Below are positions 7,479-15,647 of a stretch of 64,000 bases of DNA, piece by piece (position 1 is the first letter of the stretch; every line of letters starts with the position of its first letter). Both the position numbers and the translations under genes were made by a program. This DNA is from Planctomycetota bacterium (GTDB lineage: Bacteria > Planctomycetota > UBA8742 > UBA2392): positions 2,728,001-2,792,000 of the forward strand of contig JACKID010000001.1 of assembly GCA_020638675.1 (NCBI GenBank). The letters are read 5' to 3'. Under the pieces are notes generated by a model. That model saw nothing but the letters and a program-made list of their open reading frames with translations. It was not told where the DNA came from and did not search any database.

Positions 7479-8387
7479 ATGCGCAGATTCACACCCATGC
7501 TGTTACTGATTGCCTGCCTGACCTGCTGGCTGATCGGCTGCAGCCGCGAGGCGAACAACGGTGCCGGCAATGCCCCCGGAGTCCCGCCCGCCAACGACAG
7601 CAGCAATCAGCCGGCCGAAAAAGCACCTGAGCCGCCACCACCCGACGAAATCGCCAAGCCCGAAGACTTCGAGATCTGGCTGAAGCAGTCGCCCATGCGC
7701 ATGAAGATGCGCAGCATGTGGATCGACTGCGGGCTGATCGTGCGTTTCTGCACGGGCGGCGGGCAGGTTGACTACGACTGGCTGGAAGCCAGCGGCGAAG
7801 ATATCGCGCGCAAGGCCGCCAGCTTCGCCGACATGTGGGAAATCATCCGCGACCAGAACCGCAACATGGCGGCGCAGGCAAAGAAAGAAGACTGGTTCGA
7901 GGCGCGCTACGCCTCCGAGCGCGTCTGGAGCTGCTGCACCGACTGCCACGCCGAAAACTGGTCGATGCACACGCGCGGCTTCCGGGCGAACACAATCGAG
8001 GCCTGGCTCGAACGCGGCTACAGCAACCCGGATGCGCCCAGCGAAGGTATCCAGCTGTCGGCCCCGAACAACTTCCTGCAGATCATGTTCACGATGCTGC
8101 GCAATCTCTCGACGGCGATCACGTCCATCGAGCAGCACAACGTCGAAGGCGTGATGACGACCACACAGGTGATCCACAAGATCGCGAACGAGCAGGTCGA
8201 GGTGTTCCGCACCATTGAGCGCCACGGACGCGCGATTGCCGAGGCCGCTTCGCGCAACAGCACCGACGACATCAAGGCGCACTACATCACCATGACCGCC
8301 ACCTGCATCCAGTGTCACGACAAGTTCGTTCACGGCGAGCGCAAGCTGATGAACCCGCTCCCGTGGAAAGCACCCGATGAAAAATAG
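7479..8387 (+). CDS. Diheme cytochrome c-type lipoprotein, paralogue 1
   Basis: The 302-residue protein has a lipoprotein signal (lipobox LIGC with Cys21), a Pro/Asn-rich linker, then two covalent haem motifs: C153-T-D-C156-H157 and C276-I-Q-C279-H280. The rest is predicted helical, like cytochrome c'-type bundles. It ends in MNPLPWK, as does the related protein two genes down. It overlaps the next gene by 11 bases. It is probably a periplasm-facing electron carrier anchored to a membrane; the redox partner is unknown. Confidence 0.8.
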   Translation: MRRFTPMLLLIACLTCWLIGCSREANNGAGNAPGVPPANDSSNQPAEKAPEPPPPDEIAKPEDFEIWLKQSPMRMKMRSMWIDCGLIVRFCTGGGQVDYDWLEASGEDIARKAASFADMWEIIRDQNRNMAAQAKKEDWFEARYASERVWSCCTDCHAENWSMHTRGFRANTIEAWLERGYSNPDAPSEGIQLSAPNNFLQIMFTMLRNLSTAITSIEQHNVEGVMTTTQVIHKIANEQVEVFRTIERHGRAIAEAASRNSTDDIKAHYITMTATCIQCHDKFVHGERKLMNPLPWKAPDEK

Positions 8388-9048
8388 TGGGAAGGTACTG
8401 CTGGCATCGTGCGTCGTCCTGCTGCTCGCCGCGTGCGGCCCGTCCGGCGAAGATATCGTCAACCAGCGCCGCGCCGCAGCCGAGCCGAAGCTGAAACAGC
8501 TCGACGAAATCGGCGAGGCATCACTGAAGCTGGAGCAGGAACCGGAAGGCATCCAGATGCCCGACGGCGTCAAGCTGCGCTTTCATGAGAACCGCAACGC
8601 CGCGTTGCTGCAGACCGAGAATTTCGCCAAGGGCGACGGCGCGAAGCTCAGCCTCGACCTGATCATCGAGTCCGGCTGGCTGGACGGCGCGCGCAGCATG
8701 CTATCACAGGGCGCGGGCGACGCCCACCCGGACTATGTCGGCGGCGTGTTCGACACGCTCGATGCGCTCGAATACCTGGTGCTGGTGCGCACGCGCATGT
8801 ACGCCGACCCCTCCGTGACGAACGAGAAGATGTTCTCACCCGGCTGGTGGCAGGGCGACGTGATGGTGTTCGAAATCAAGAGCGGCAAGTGCCTGGGCGT
8901 GGCATCCATCGAGGCCACCAACAGCGACGAGGTGAACGCCAAGATCACCGAAGCCGACAAGTGGCTCCACAGCGACCTCTGGAGCAACGCTCGCAAGGCC
9001 GTAAACGCCGCACTCGCGCCCCTTTCGGATGGGGAGGCCTTGAGTTGA
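8377..9048 (+). CDS. Lipoprotein of unknown function inside the cytochrome operon
   Basis: The 223-residue protein has a clear signal peptide and lipobox (LAAC, Cys20). The mature part contains no haem motif. It has a central segment GGVFDTLDALEYLVLVRTRMYADP and an aromatic WWQGDVMVFEIKSGKCLG. It overlaps the upstream cytochrome gene by 11 bases, and its stop overlaps the TTG start of the second cytochrome gene, so the three are made together. No family is recognised. Confidence 0.8.
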   Translation: MKNSGKVLLASCVVLLLAACGPSGEDIVNQRRAAAEPKLKQLDEIGEASLKLEQEPEGIQMPDGVKLRFHENRNAALLQTENFAKGDGAKLSLDLIIESGWLDGARSMLSQGAGDAHPDYVGGVFDTLDALEYLVLVRTRMYADPSVTNEKMFSPGWWQGDVMVFEIKSGKCLGVASIEATNSDEVNAKITEADKWLHSDLWSNARKAVNAALAPLSDGEALS

Positions 9049-9944
9049 ACCGTAACGCTGGCCAAAAATGGTTGCTGCCGGCCGTGCTCGCGTGCGCGAC
9101 CGTGGTTTGTGTTGCAGCCGGCTGTTCGCCTGAGAACAGTGCGGCGAACAACAGCCCGTCGAACGCTGTTCCTGTCGCAATCAATGAGCCTGCGCCGACC
9201 CCGGAAGTTCAGCAGCCGGACAAACCCACCGGCATTGACTGGACGGACTGGATGCACGACCGACCGTTCGTCTCGGCCATGCGCCTCATGTGGGTCGACT
9301 GCGGCGTCATCATCGGGAACTCGTATCACCCGGATATCGCCGATATGGACCTGCTGCGCTACTCGGCCGAGAGTCTTTCGCAGCGGTCCGAGAATTTTGC
9401 CAGGCACTTCCGCGCGCTCCGCGACGCCAATCGCGACAGCGCGACGTCGGCCAGGGCCGGGGACTGGGACAAAGCCCGCGAGCAGAATGAAGACGCACAC
9501 CGAAGCTGCGGCGGATGCCACTTCGAATTCTGGCCGCTGCAGGCACGCGAATTCGTCGCCGACACGCTGAAAGGCTGGCACGAAAACCAGGACGTATTCG
9601 GTGACGAACCCTGGGGCAAGCAGGTGTTCACCGCACCCGCGCCCGTGCGCCTGTCGATGATCACGATGCGCGACAACATGCAGAAGGCCGCGGTGGCCAT
9701 CGACGCACAGAACCTGGACGAGTTCCTGGCGGCAACGAAGGTGCTGCACGGGTTCGCGGACAAACAGCTGAGCATCTGGGACGGGATCAAACACCAGGCG
9801 GAAGCGATTGCGCAACTGGCCCGGGAAAACAAACTGGATGGCGTGGGCGACCACTACAACAAGCTGACGAGCTACTGCCACAACTGCCACGAGACTTCGT
9901 CCGACGGGCGCGGAATCAACCCGTTGCCATGGAAGCAGGAATGA
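9045..9944 (+). CDS. Diheme cytochrome c-type lipoprotein, paralogue 2
   Basis: The start is a TTG at 9045, which overlaps the upstream TGA (TTGA) and sits 7 bases after GGGGAGG. There is no usable ATG. The 299-residue protein has a lipobox ending in Cys27 (VAAGC) and haem motifs C155-G-G-C158-H159 and C278-H-N-C281-H282. It aligns with the protein encoded at 7479 through MRLMWVDCG against MRSMWIDCG and the shared INPLPWK / MNPLPWK end. The duplicated pair around a third lipoprotein suggests a membrane-bound redox complex (inference). Confidence 0.85.
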   Translation: MNRNAGQKWLLPAVLACATVVCVAAGCSPENSAANNSPSNAVPVAINEPAPTPEVQQPDKPTGIDWTDWMHDRPFVSAMRLMWVDCGVIIGNSYHPDIADMDLLRYSAESLSQRSENFARHFRALRDANRDSATSARAGDWDKAREQNEDAHRSCGGCHFEFWPLQAREFVADTLKGWHENQDVFGDEPWGKQVFTAPAPVRLSMITMRDNMQKAAVAIDAQNLDEFLAATKVLHGFADKQLSIWDGIKHQAEAIAQLARENKLDGVGDHYNKLTSYCHNCHETSSDGRGINPLPWKQE

Positions 9945-9946
9945 GC

Positions 9947-10504
9947 ATGGATTCAACGGGCCTGCTGATCGAGTTGACGCGGCGGTACACCGAGCCGCAT
10001 CGGCGCTATCACGATCTGCGGCACATCGCCGACATGCTGTGCAAGGGCGGGCCTTTGAGCTTGTCCGACGAGCAGGTGATGGCGATCTGGTACCACGACG
10101 CGATCTACGTGCCCGGCAGCAAAACCAACGAGGCCGACAGCGCGCAACTCGCGGTCGAGCAGCTCACGGCGATCGGCTGGGACGCCGACCGCGTAAAAGT
10201 CGTCGAACAGGTCGTGCTGGATACCTGCGGCCACGTGCCGAGCATCGAGGAATCGAAGAAGGTGCTGGACCTCGATCTTTCCACGCTGGGTGGCACCTGG
10301 GAGTCCTACGAGCGCAACGGGCGCAACATTCGTGAAGAGTTTGCAAACGTAGGCGAAAAAGACTGGAACGCCGGGCGTGGGGCCTGGCTGGAAGGAATGA
10401 TTTCCCGCGAGCGTCTGTTCTGGACAGCGTGGGGAGAGCCGCTGGAAACTGAGGCACGGGCGAATCTGCAGCGTGACCTCGAGCTTCTGCGCGCTGGGCA
10501 ATAA
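9947..10504 (+). CDS. HD-superfamily metal-dependent phosphohydrolase-like protein (COG4339-like)
   Basis: This 185-residue protein begins ELTRRYTEPHRRYHDLRHI and continues AIWYHDAIYVPGSKTNEADSA, the pattern of predicted HD-type hydrolases: conserved His in HRRYHDLRH and an HD in WYHDAIY. Substrates are unknown for the family. ATG 9947 is preferred because AGGA lies 6 bases before it; ATG 9941, overlapping the cytochrome stop, has no spacing to that site. It is probably the last gene of the cytochrome operon. Confidence 0.8.
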   Translation: MDSTGLLIELTRRYTEPHRRYHDLRHIADMLCKGGPLSLSDEQVMAIWYHDAIYVPGSKTNEADSAQLAVEQLTAIGWDADRVKVVEQVVLDTCGHVPSIEESKKVLDLDLSTLGGTWESYERNGRNIREEFANVGEKDWNAGRGAWLEGMISRERLFWTAWGEPLETEARANLQRDLELLRAGQ

Positions 10505-10560
10505 GGCGGATCGGCGACTGCGGTCTTGAGTCGCGGCCCGTTCTTTCGCAAAAGAGGACC

Positions 10561-11172
10561 ATGGCAACCGAGAGTATCACACGTGGCGTGCTGGTTGTGG
10601 CGTCCGAAGAAATCGGCGCGGCAGCCACCCGTCAGATTGAAGGCCAGCCCGGGCTACGCGCCAAGGCCGTAACCGGCCCGCGACCGGCGCTGGGGGCCAT
10701 CGGCACATTCGGGCCGCACATCCTCGTGTTCGAAGCGGGGCGTGTGCCCGTGCCCGCCATGCAGGCCGTCAAGAATATGGCAGAGCTTGCGGCATCGCGC
10801 CCGGTGCCGCTGATCATCGTGGCGGGGCCTCTTGACGCGGCAATGGAAGCGCAGCGCGAAAACCTCGGCATTGTCGAGGTGCTGGATTCGCCGTTCCAGG
10901 GCGCCGCGCTGGTCGAGGCGGTCAAGCAACTCGTCGAGAAATGGGAGTCCGCCCGCAAGGAGAGCCAGCTTCGCAAGCAGAAGCAGATGCAGATTCAGGA
11001 ACGTCTGCGCTCCGCCTCGAACAAGTACATGGCAATGACCGAAGAGGCCGCCCGCCTCAAGCTCGGGATCGGCAACGAAGAGGTGCAGGACTTCGCCAGT
11101 GATGACGCTGCACCGTCTTCCGAAGATGACCCGAACAAGCCGCCCACTGAGCCCACATGGGACGGCAGCTGA
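10561..11172 (+). CDS. Degenerate receiver-like protein with coiled-coil tail
   Basis: The first 125 of 203 residues resemble a CheY-like receiver: a first strand GVLVVAS, a third strand HILVFEAGR, then PVPLIIVAG and a final VEVLDSPFQGAALVEAVKQLV. The usual acidic pocket at the first strand is missing, and the phosphoacceptor position reads E/A rather than Asp, so it probably cannot be phosphorylated. A charged coiled coil (about 128-165) and an acidic tail follow. It begins 56 bases after the HD-like gene. Confidence 0.6.
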   Translation: MATESITRGVLVVASEEIGAAATRQIEGQPGLRAKAVTGPRPALGAIGTFGPHILVFEAGRVPVPAMQAVKNMAELAASRPVPLIIVAGPLDAAMEAQRENLGIVEVLDSPFQGAALVEAVKQLVEKWESARKESQLRKQKQMQIQERLRSASNKYMAMTEEAARLKLGIGNEEVQDFASDDAAPSSEDDPNKPPTEPTWDGS

Positions 11173-11584
11173 TTCACTAACAATCGGCAGAATTCGGCTC
11201 GCCACTTGCACTGTGCGTGTAATGCAAGGTGCGGCTGGAAACATGTTGAAATGCGGGTGTTCACTCCGATGAGGGGTGAGTTGTAATCACAGTGGAGTAC
11301 CCGATTTAGACGCTTCTGTTTTCAGTTGCACCAATCGCGAAAACTGCACCGAGATTTCCGCCGTTACCCTCACACCACCGGACGCTGGGTAACGGCGCGG
11401 GCCCGTAACACTCCACAGTGTGACGGGCTGGACGGTCGGCACCGTGGGGAACGGCCGTCCGAACGGGGGGAGTCGTAAACTCATCAGAGTCTGGCACGAC
11501 TCCCCCACCCCCGCGGTTGATTTGCACAACCGCGGCCGCGCCGTAGTCGTAACATCATGCAACTTCCCGTGGACCGGAGACGTC
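11173..11584. other. 412-base intergenic gap with one hairpin
   Basis: No coding sequence with a ribosome site is visible. It holds an 11-base inverted repeat, CGCCGTTACCC / GGGTAACGGCG, at 11359-11369 and 11387-11397. The promoter of the lipoprotein gene at 11585 presumably lies in the last part, but I see no clear consensus boxes. Confidence 0.5.
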
Positions 11585-12151
11585 ATGCGCATCTGCCCCG
11601 CCGTGTTAGTGATCGCCTTGATGTTGTCAGCTTGCGCCTCGCAGCAGACGCACAGGCCGAATGACCAGCGCCATGCAACGGACCTCGCGTACAAAGCCGA
11701 GGGACAGCAGGTGCTGACACGCGCCTGGCTGATCGAGCTGGACGACACGGACGAGGCTCGCGTGCGCGATCAACTGGGTGAGGAGATGAACAACCTGGGG
11801 GTCGTGGTCGTGGACGCAGGCGAGTGGCGCGACGCGCTGGTTTCAAAACAGACCGGCGGCGAGTCGTCTGTCTTGAGCCAGCCGACAATGCTGACCGAGC
11901 TTGGCAAACCCGCCTGCATTGAGGTCGGCGGCAAGGACGATTGGCTGTATGCGATCGAGCTGAACACCAGCGGCTCAGGCGACCATCTGCAAGTTGACCT
12001 GAACGCCAACCTCACGTTCGGGACAGACAGTTCCGATATGAAGACCACGGCGGATGTCCCTCAGGGCAAGGCTCTGCTCACGGCGTTTCCGCTGAAGGAC
12101 GGCCGATGGGCGGCCGCGCTGTTCGAGTTCGCCCGCGTCGATTCGGAGTAG
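11585..12151 (+). CDS. Lipoprotein with secretin-like sequence pattern
   Basis: The 188-residue protein starts at 11585 after GGAGAC. It has a short signal and lipobox LSACAS. The mature part contains LGVVVVDAGEW, then SVLSQPTMLTELGKPACIEVG, then alternating hydrophobic strands ending LLTAFPLKDGRWAAALFEF. The middle stretch resembles the secretin-domain pattern in which a Pro-Arg/Thr-Leu strand is followed by G-x-x-A-x-I-x-V-G. It is far too short for a full secretin, so it may be a pilotin or an accessory piece (low-confidence inference). Confidence 0.6.
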   Translation: MRICPAVLVIALMLSACASQQTHRPNDQRHATDLAYKAEGQQVLTRAWLIELDDTDEARVRDQLGEEMNNLGVVVVDAGEWRDALVSKQTGGESSVLSQPTMLTELGKPACIEVGGKDDWLYAIELNTSGSGDHLQVDLNANLTFGTDSSDMKTTADVPQGKALLTAFPLKDGRWAAALFEFARVDSE

Positions 12152-12200
12152 CATCGCAGCCGGCGCCTGACCGGCAATCACAGGTTTGAGCTCGCCGCCG

Positions 12201-12593
12201 CTACGGCAGCTTTTCGGTCGGGTGTTCGGGTTTGCGGATGCGCTGGGTCTCGACGGGCAGGCGCTTGGTGTAGACCTTGCGGCGCATGGGCTTGACGGTC
12301 TTGCCGAGGTCGCCTACGGCTTCGACCTTGCCGAAGTGCGGCGCGCTTTCGCCGGTGTGCACCACGAACGGGATCTCGCACTCAACGTTTGAGCTCAGCG
12401 CCGCGATCTCCAGCATGCGCTCAACGTTCAGCAGCGCCTGTCGCCAGTTCATGCGCCCCAGACGCCCGTACCAGCAGCCCTCCATGCCCTCGATCCGTGT
12501 CCAGCCCGTCAGCTCGATCGCGGCGAAGAACTCCGTGCGCGCGGGGTCCGGCGCATCCAACTGAATGACGAGCATTGCCCAGTTCGCGGCCAT
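12201..12593 (-). CDS. Hypothetical protein
   Basis: The 130-residue soluble protein starts at ATG 12593, preceded by GGGGGGAA on the minus strand. The first half reads ANWAMLVIQLDAPDPARTEFFAAIELTGWTRIEGMEGCWYG. The C-terminal 35 residues are basic and Pro-rich. There are no known motifs. It lies alone between a plus-strand lipoprotein gene and the LRR gene. Confidence 0.6.
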   Translation of the reverse strand: MAANWAMLVIQLDAPDPARTEFFAAIELTGWTRIEGMEGCWYGRLGRMNWRQALLNVERMLEIAALSSNVECEIPFVVHTGESAPHFGKVEAVGDLGKTVKPMRRKVYTKRLPVETQRIRKPEHPTEKLP

Positions 12594-12768
12594 GGTTCCC
12601 CCCGGAGCGTGGCAGTTTAGCAAACCACGCCCGCGCTGTCAGAGCCTCTCCCGGCACGCCCCAGCCGCCCTGCGTGCGGCAACACCAGAGCCACTGACCG
12701 CCCATGTCTCCGTGGCGAAGCCCTTTGCGATTGCTTGGCGTCCCGCACGTCAGGCGAAACTGCGGCGG

Positions 12769-14016
12769 CTACCCGCCACGCGGCTTGTCCCAGTTGATGC
12801 GCAGCTTGGGCAGCGCCTTCTGGAGCACGTCGACGGACTTGATGGTGATCTGTTTGCACTGACCCAGGTCGAGATTTTCCAGCGCTGTCAGTGCCGCGAG
12901 CTTTGCCGCGCCGTCGTCGGTAATGTCGTTATGGCTGAGGTCCAGTCGCGTGAGGCTCTTCAGCGCGAGCAACTCGATCAGCGCGTCATCACCGATCGCC
13001 GCGCCGTGCAGGTTCAACTTCTGCAGCCCTTTGCATTGCGCGAGCGCCTTCGCGCCGTCGAGTCCGACGGCAACTCCGCCCAGCCCGACGTCGATCAACT
13101 TCGGCATCGACTTCAGATGCACTAGCCCCTCGGCCGTGACCTGGCTCTGCGACGCGAAGAGTACCTCGAGCGCCGGGTGGTCTTTCAGGCCCTCCAGCAT
13201 TCCGTCGCCGAGCTTGGTGAAGCCCATGAACAGGTTCCTGAGCGTCTTGATCCGCCCGATGCTGCGCCCGCCCGCGTCGGTCGCCTTGCTGTCGCCGAGG
13301 CGCAGCTCTTCCAGCGCAGGCATGTTGCTGACCTGCTCAAGGCAGGCGTCGTCGAAGCTGCGCCCGCTGATGGTCAGCGTTTTCAATTTCTTCAGCGCGA
13401 CCAGCGCCTTCACGCCCTCGGGCGTCGGCACTGTGCCGGCGATGTCGAGGCGCTCGATGCCCGCGAGTTTGCCCAGCGCCTGATACGCGGGTGTCGTCAT
13501 CCGGCCGCACATCGTCGCGTGCACGATCGCGAGCGGCGCATCCGGCGCGAAGTCGGCAAAGAAGCTGCCGGTGAGAAGCGTGCAGAACGAAATCGTCAGC
13601 TCGCGCAGCTTCGGCAGTTTCGCCAGCGGCTTCAGCCCGGCGTCGGTGAAGTTGTCGTTGCCTTCAAGCAGCAGGCTGTTCAGCTCACTGAGCTTCGCCA
13701 GATTCGCGACGCAGGCATCGGTCAACTTGTCGCAATGCATCAGCGAGACGACTTCCAGCGTCGCGATCTCGCCCAGGCTCTTCACGCCCTCGTCGCTGAC
13801 GGTGCTGCCGGGGCCGGTCACATAGATCGACTTGAGCTTCTTCAGCCGCGTCAGCGCCGCCAGTGCATCATCACTGGTGCGAGTCAGGCTGACCGCCTCG
13901 GTATCCTCCGGCAGCCCCTTGATGTCTTCCACAGTAGAAGCCCGCGCCGCGCCGGGCTGTGCGGACAGTGTTGCGGCAAGCAGTAGCAGGCACGGAATCA
14001 GCAGCAGGTTTCGCAC
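12769..14016 (-). CDS. Secreted leucine-rich-repeat protein
   Basis: The 415-residue protein starts with GTG at 14016, placed 4 bases after GAGGAGA, and has a Sec signal peptide (about 1-26, ending ARA). It then has about a dozen leucine-rich repeats of 22-25 residues of the type LKKLKSIYVTGPGSTVSDEGV and LPKLRELTIS. Such LRR proteins are common in planctomycetes and form solenoid binding surfaces. The ligand is unknown. The C-terminus, LPKLRINWDKPRGG, has no anchor, so the protein is probably periplasmic or released. Confidence 0.85.
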   Translation of the reverse strand: MRNLLLIPCLLLLAATLSAQPGAARASTVEDIKGLPEDTEAVSLTRTSDDALAALTRLKKLKSIYVTGPGSTVSDEGVKSLGEIATLEVVSLMHCDKLTDACVANLAKLSELNSLLLEGNDNFTDAGLKPLAKLPKLRELTISFCTLLTGSFFADFAPDAPLAIVHATMCGRMTTPAYQALGKLAGIERLDIAGTVPTPEGVKALVALKKLKTLTISGRSFDDACLEQVSNMPALEELRLGDSKATDAGGRSIGRIKTLRNLFMGFTKLGDGMLEGLKDHPALEVLFASQSQVTAEGLVHLKSMPKLIDVGLGGVAVGLDGAKALAQCKGLQKLNLHGAAIGDDALIELLALKSLTRLDLSHNDITDDGAAKLAALTALENLDLGQCKQITIKSVDVLQKALPKLRINWDKPRGG

Positions 14017-14041
14017 GGGCTCTCCTCGATCACTACAGACT

Positions 14042-14140
14042 AACCACGAAGAGGCACGAAGGACCACGAAGATAAAATCGAACTACAGTCTCGCGCAGAG
14101 ACCACAGTGCTCACAGAGGCATGCTTCGGCGACTCTGTGT
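14042..14140. repeat. CACGAAG / CACAGAG short-unit tract
   Basis: Directly upstream of the LRR gene, the + strand shows CACGAAG repeated in variants (about 14044-14072) and then ACCACAGTG and CACAGAGG (about 14098-14118). These units resemble those in the hairpins at 1129-1201 and 50971-51017. Confidence 0.5.
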
Positions 14141-14179
14141 GCGCTGCTCGAGATCTCCGTCGCATGCACCACACCAAAC

Positions 14180-14207
14180 GAAAGCCCCCGCTGGTGCGGG
14201 GGCTTTC
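14180..14207. terminator. Bidirectional terminator-like hairpin
   Basis: Arms GAAAGCCCCCGC (14180-14191) and GCGGGGGCTTTC (14196-14207) are perfect 12-base inverted repeats with a 4-base loop. The T-rich flanks are modest. It lies downstream of lpxB on the minus strand and upstream of the LRR gene. Confidence 0.65.
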
Positions 14208-14301
14208 TGCTTGTTTGCCGCGGCGGTCGTGCGGGTTGAACACCAAGACACGTCACGCCGTGGCGGGCCTGCCAAGCCTGGCCCGATGGCCGTTGGTCGC
14301 C

Positions 14302-14376
14302 CGAAAAGGGGTCAGGCTCCGAAGCGAAGCCCAAGTGCCTGACCCATTTTCGGGCGTGCGGGCTGGCAGCCCGCAC
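14302..14376. repeat. Two adjacent intergenic hairpins after lpxB
   Basis: The first has arms 14302-14317 and 14337-14352 (CGAAAAGGGGTCAGGC against GCCTGACCCATTTTCG, one mismatch). The second has arms GTGCGGGCT (14356-14364) and AGCCCGCAC (14368-14376). The second ends 4 bases from the lpxB stop and may help end its transcript. Confidence 0.75.
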
Positions 14377-14380
14377 CACA

Positions 14381-15577
14381 CTAAACCTTCAGCGCCGGGA
14401 CCTCGTTGCTGATAGGCCGGGAGACGGGGCGCAGGCCCGCGACACTCAACGCCTGCTCGGCCGCGCGGCGAGATGCTCCCTTTCCGCCGAGAGTCTTCAC
14501 CACGCCCGCCAAATCAGAGCGCATGTCGGGCGCGCCCGTCTCCATGCATTCCAATGCGATCAGCGCCATGGTCAGCGGCTCGGCCTGGTGCTGCAGCAAC
14601 TCCGGCACCACCTGCTTGCCCGCGAGAATGTTGACCATGCACGCGTACTGATAGTTCACCAAAACCTGCGCCAGCAGCGCGCTCGCCCATGCCATGCGGT
14701 AGGTGCACAGGAAGGGCGCGCCCACGACCGCGGCTTCCACCGTGGCCGTGCCGCTGCAGATCAGGCTGAAGTCGGACAGCGCCATCACCTCGTAGCTGCG
14801 CCCGTGCACGGCGCGCAGTGGAAGGTCTTCGTGCGCGGCGATGGCTTTCTTGTAGCGCTCCGGGTTGAACCACGGGCTGCATCCGACAAGGAAGATCACG
14901 TCCTGGCGCCGGTTCATGATTTCGCGCGCGGCATCCAGCATGCGCGGCATGAGGCGGCTGACTTCCGCGCGGCGCGAGCCGGGGAACAGCCCGACGACTT
15001 TCTTCTTGCTCGGAATCTTGAAACCGTGCCGCAGCCCCTCGGCGCGTTTGTTGATCTCGTCGTGCTTGACGATATCCAGCAGCGGGTGGCCCACGAAGCG
15101 CGCCTCAATGCCGTGCCTGGCATAGAAGTCGACCTCGAACGGGAAGATCACCAGCATGCGGTCGATGTACTTGCGGATCTGCTCGACGCGGCCTTCACGC
15201 CAGGCCCAAAGCTGCGGGCTGACGTAGTAGACGATCGGCAGGTCCAGCGCCTTGATGCGCGGCGCGATGCGAAGGTTGAAGTCCGGGCTGTCGACGAGAA
15301 TCACGACGTCCGGGCGAAGCTCTTTGGCCTTGTCGACGACCGTGTCCATGCTGTCGAGGAAAAAGCGCAGGCTGCGCACCACCTCAACCAGCCCGACGGC
15401 CGAGTGCTCCAGCATGTTCTTGAACAGAGTGACGCCGGCCGATTCCATCTTGCCGCCGCCGAGCCCGTATATCTCAACGTCCGGGCGCAGATCGCGCAGC
15501 TCGCGTGCCAGCATGGCGCCGTAATTGTCGCCCGATGTTTCCGTGGCGATGATGAAGACTCTGGGTCGCTTACCCAC
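14381..15577 (-). CDS. lpxB: Lipid-A-disaccharide synthase
   Basis: The 398-residue GT19 enzyme joins UDP-2,3-diacylglucosamine and lipid X to make the lipid A disaccharide at the inner membrane. Diagnostic segments are the opening IIATETSGDNYGAMLARELR, VILVDSPDFNLRIAPRIKA, YYVSPQLWAWREGRVEQI, FPFEVDFYARHGIEARFVGHPLLD, GLFPGSRRAEV, and SGTATVEAAVVGAPFLCTYR. Its length is normal. It shows the host makes LPS, in keeping with the LpxH-like gene at 56402. Confidence 0.95.
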   Translation of the reverse strand: MGKRPRVFIIATETSGDNYGAMLARELRDLRPDVEIYGLGGGKMESAGVTLFKNMLEHSAVGLVEVVRSLRFFLDSMDTVVDKAKELRPDVVILVDSPDFNLRIAPRIKALDLPIVYYVSPQLWAWREGRVEQIRKYIDRMLVIFPFEVDFYARHGIEARFVGHPLLDIVKHDEINKRAEGLRHGFKIPSKKKVVGLFPGSRRAEVSRLMPRMLDAAREIMNRRQDVIFLVGCSPWFNPERYKKAIAAHEDLPLRAVHGRSYEVMALSDFSLICSGTATVEAAVVGAPFLCTYRMAWASALLAQVLVNYQYACMVNILAGKQVVPELLQHQAEPLTMALIALECMETGAPDMRSDLAGVVKTLGGKGASRRAAEQALSVAGLRPVSRPISNEVPALKV

Positions 15578-15647
15578 GTTCTTCCTTCACTTGGAGGCCG
15601 GGCTCTCGCCACGGCCGAAGGCCCATCTGGCCCCTCAGTCCGATAAT

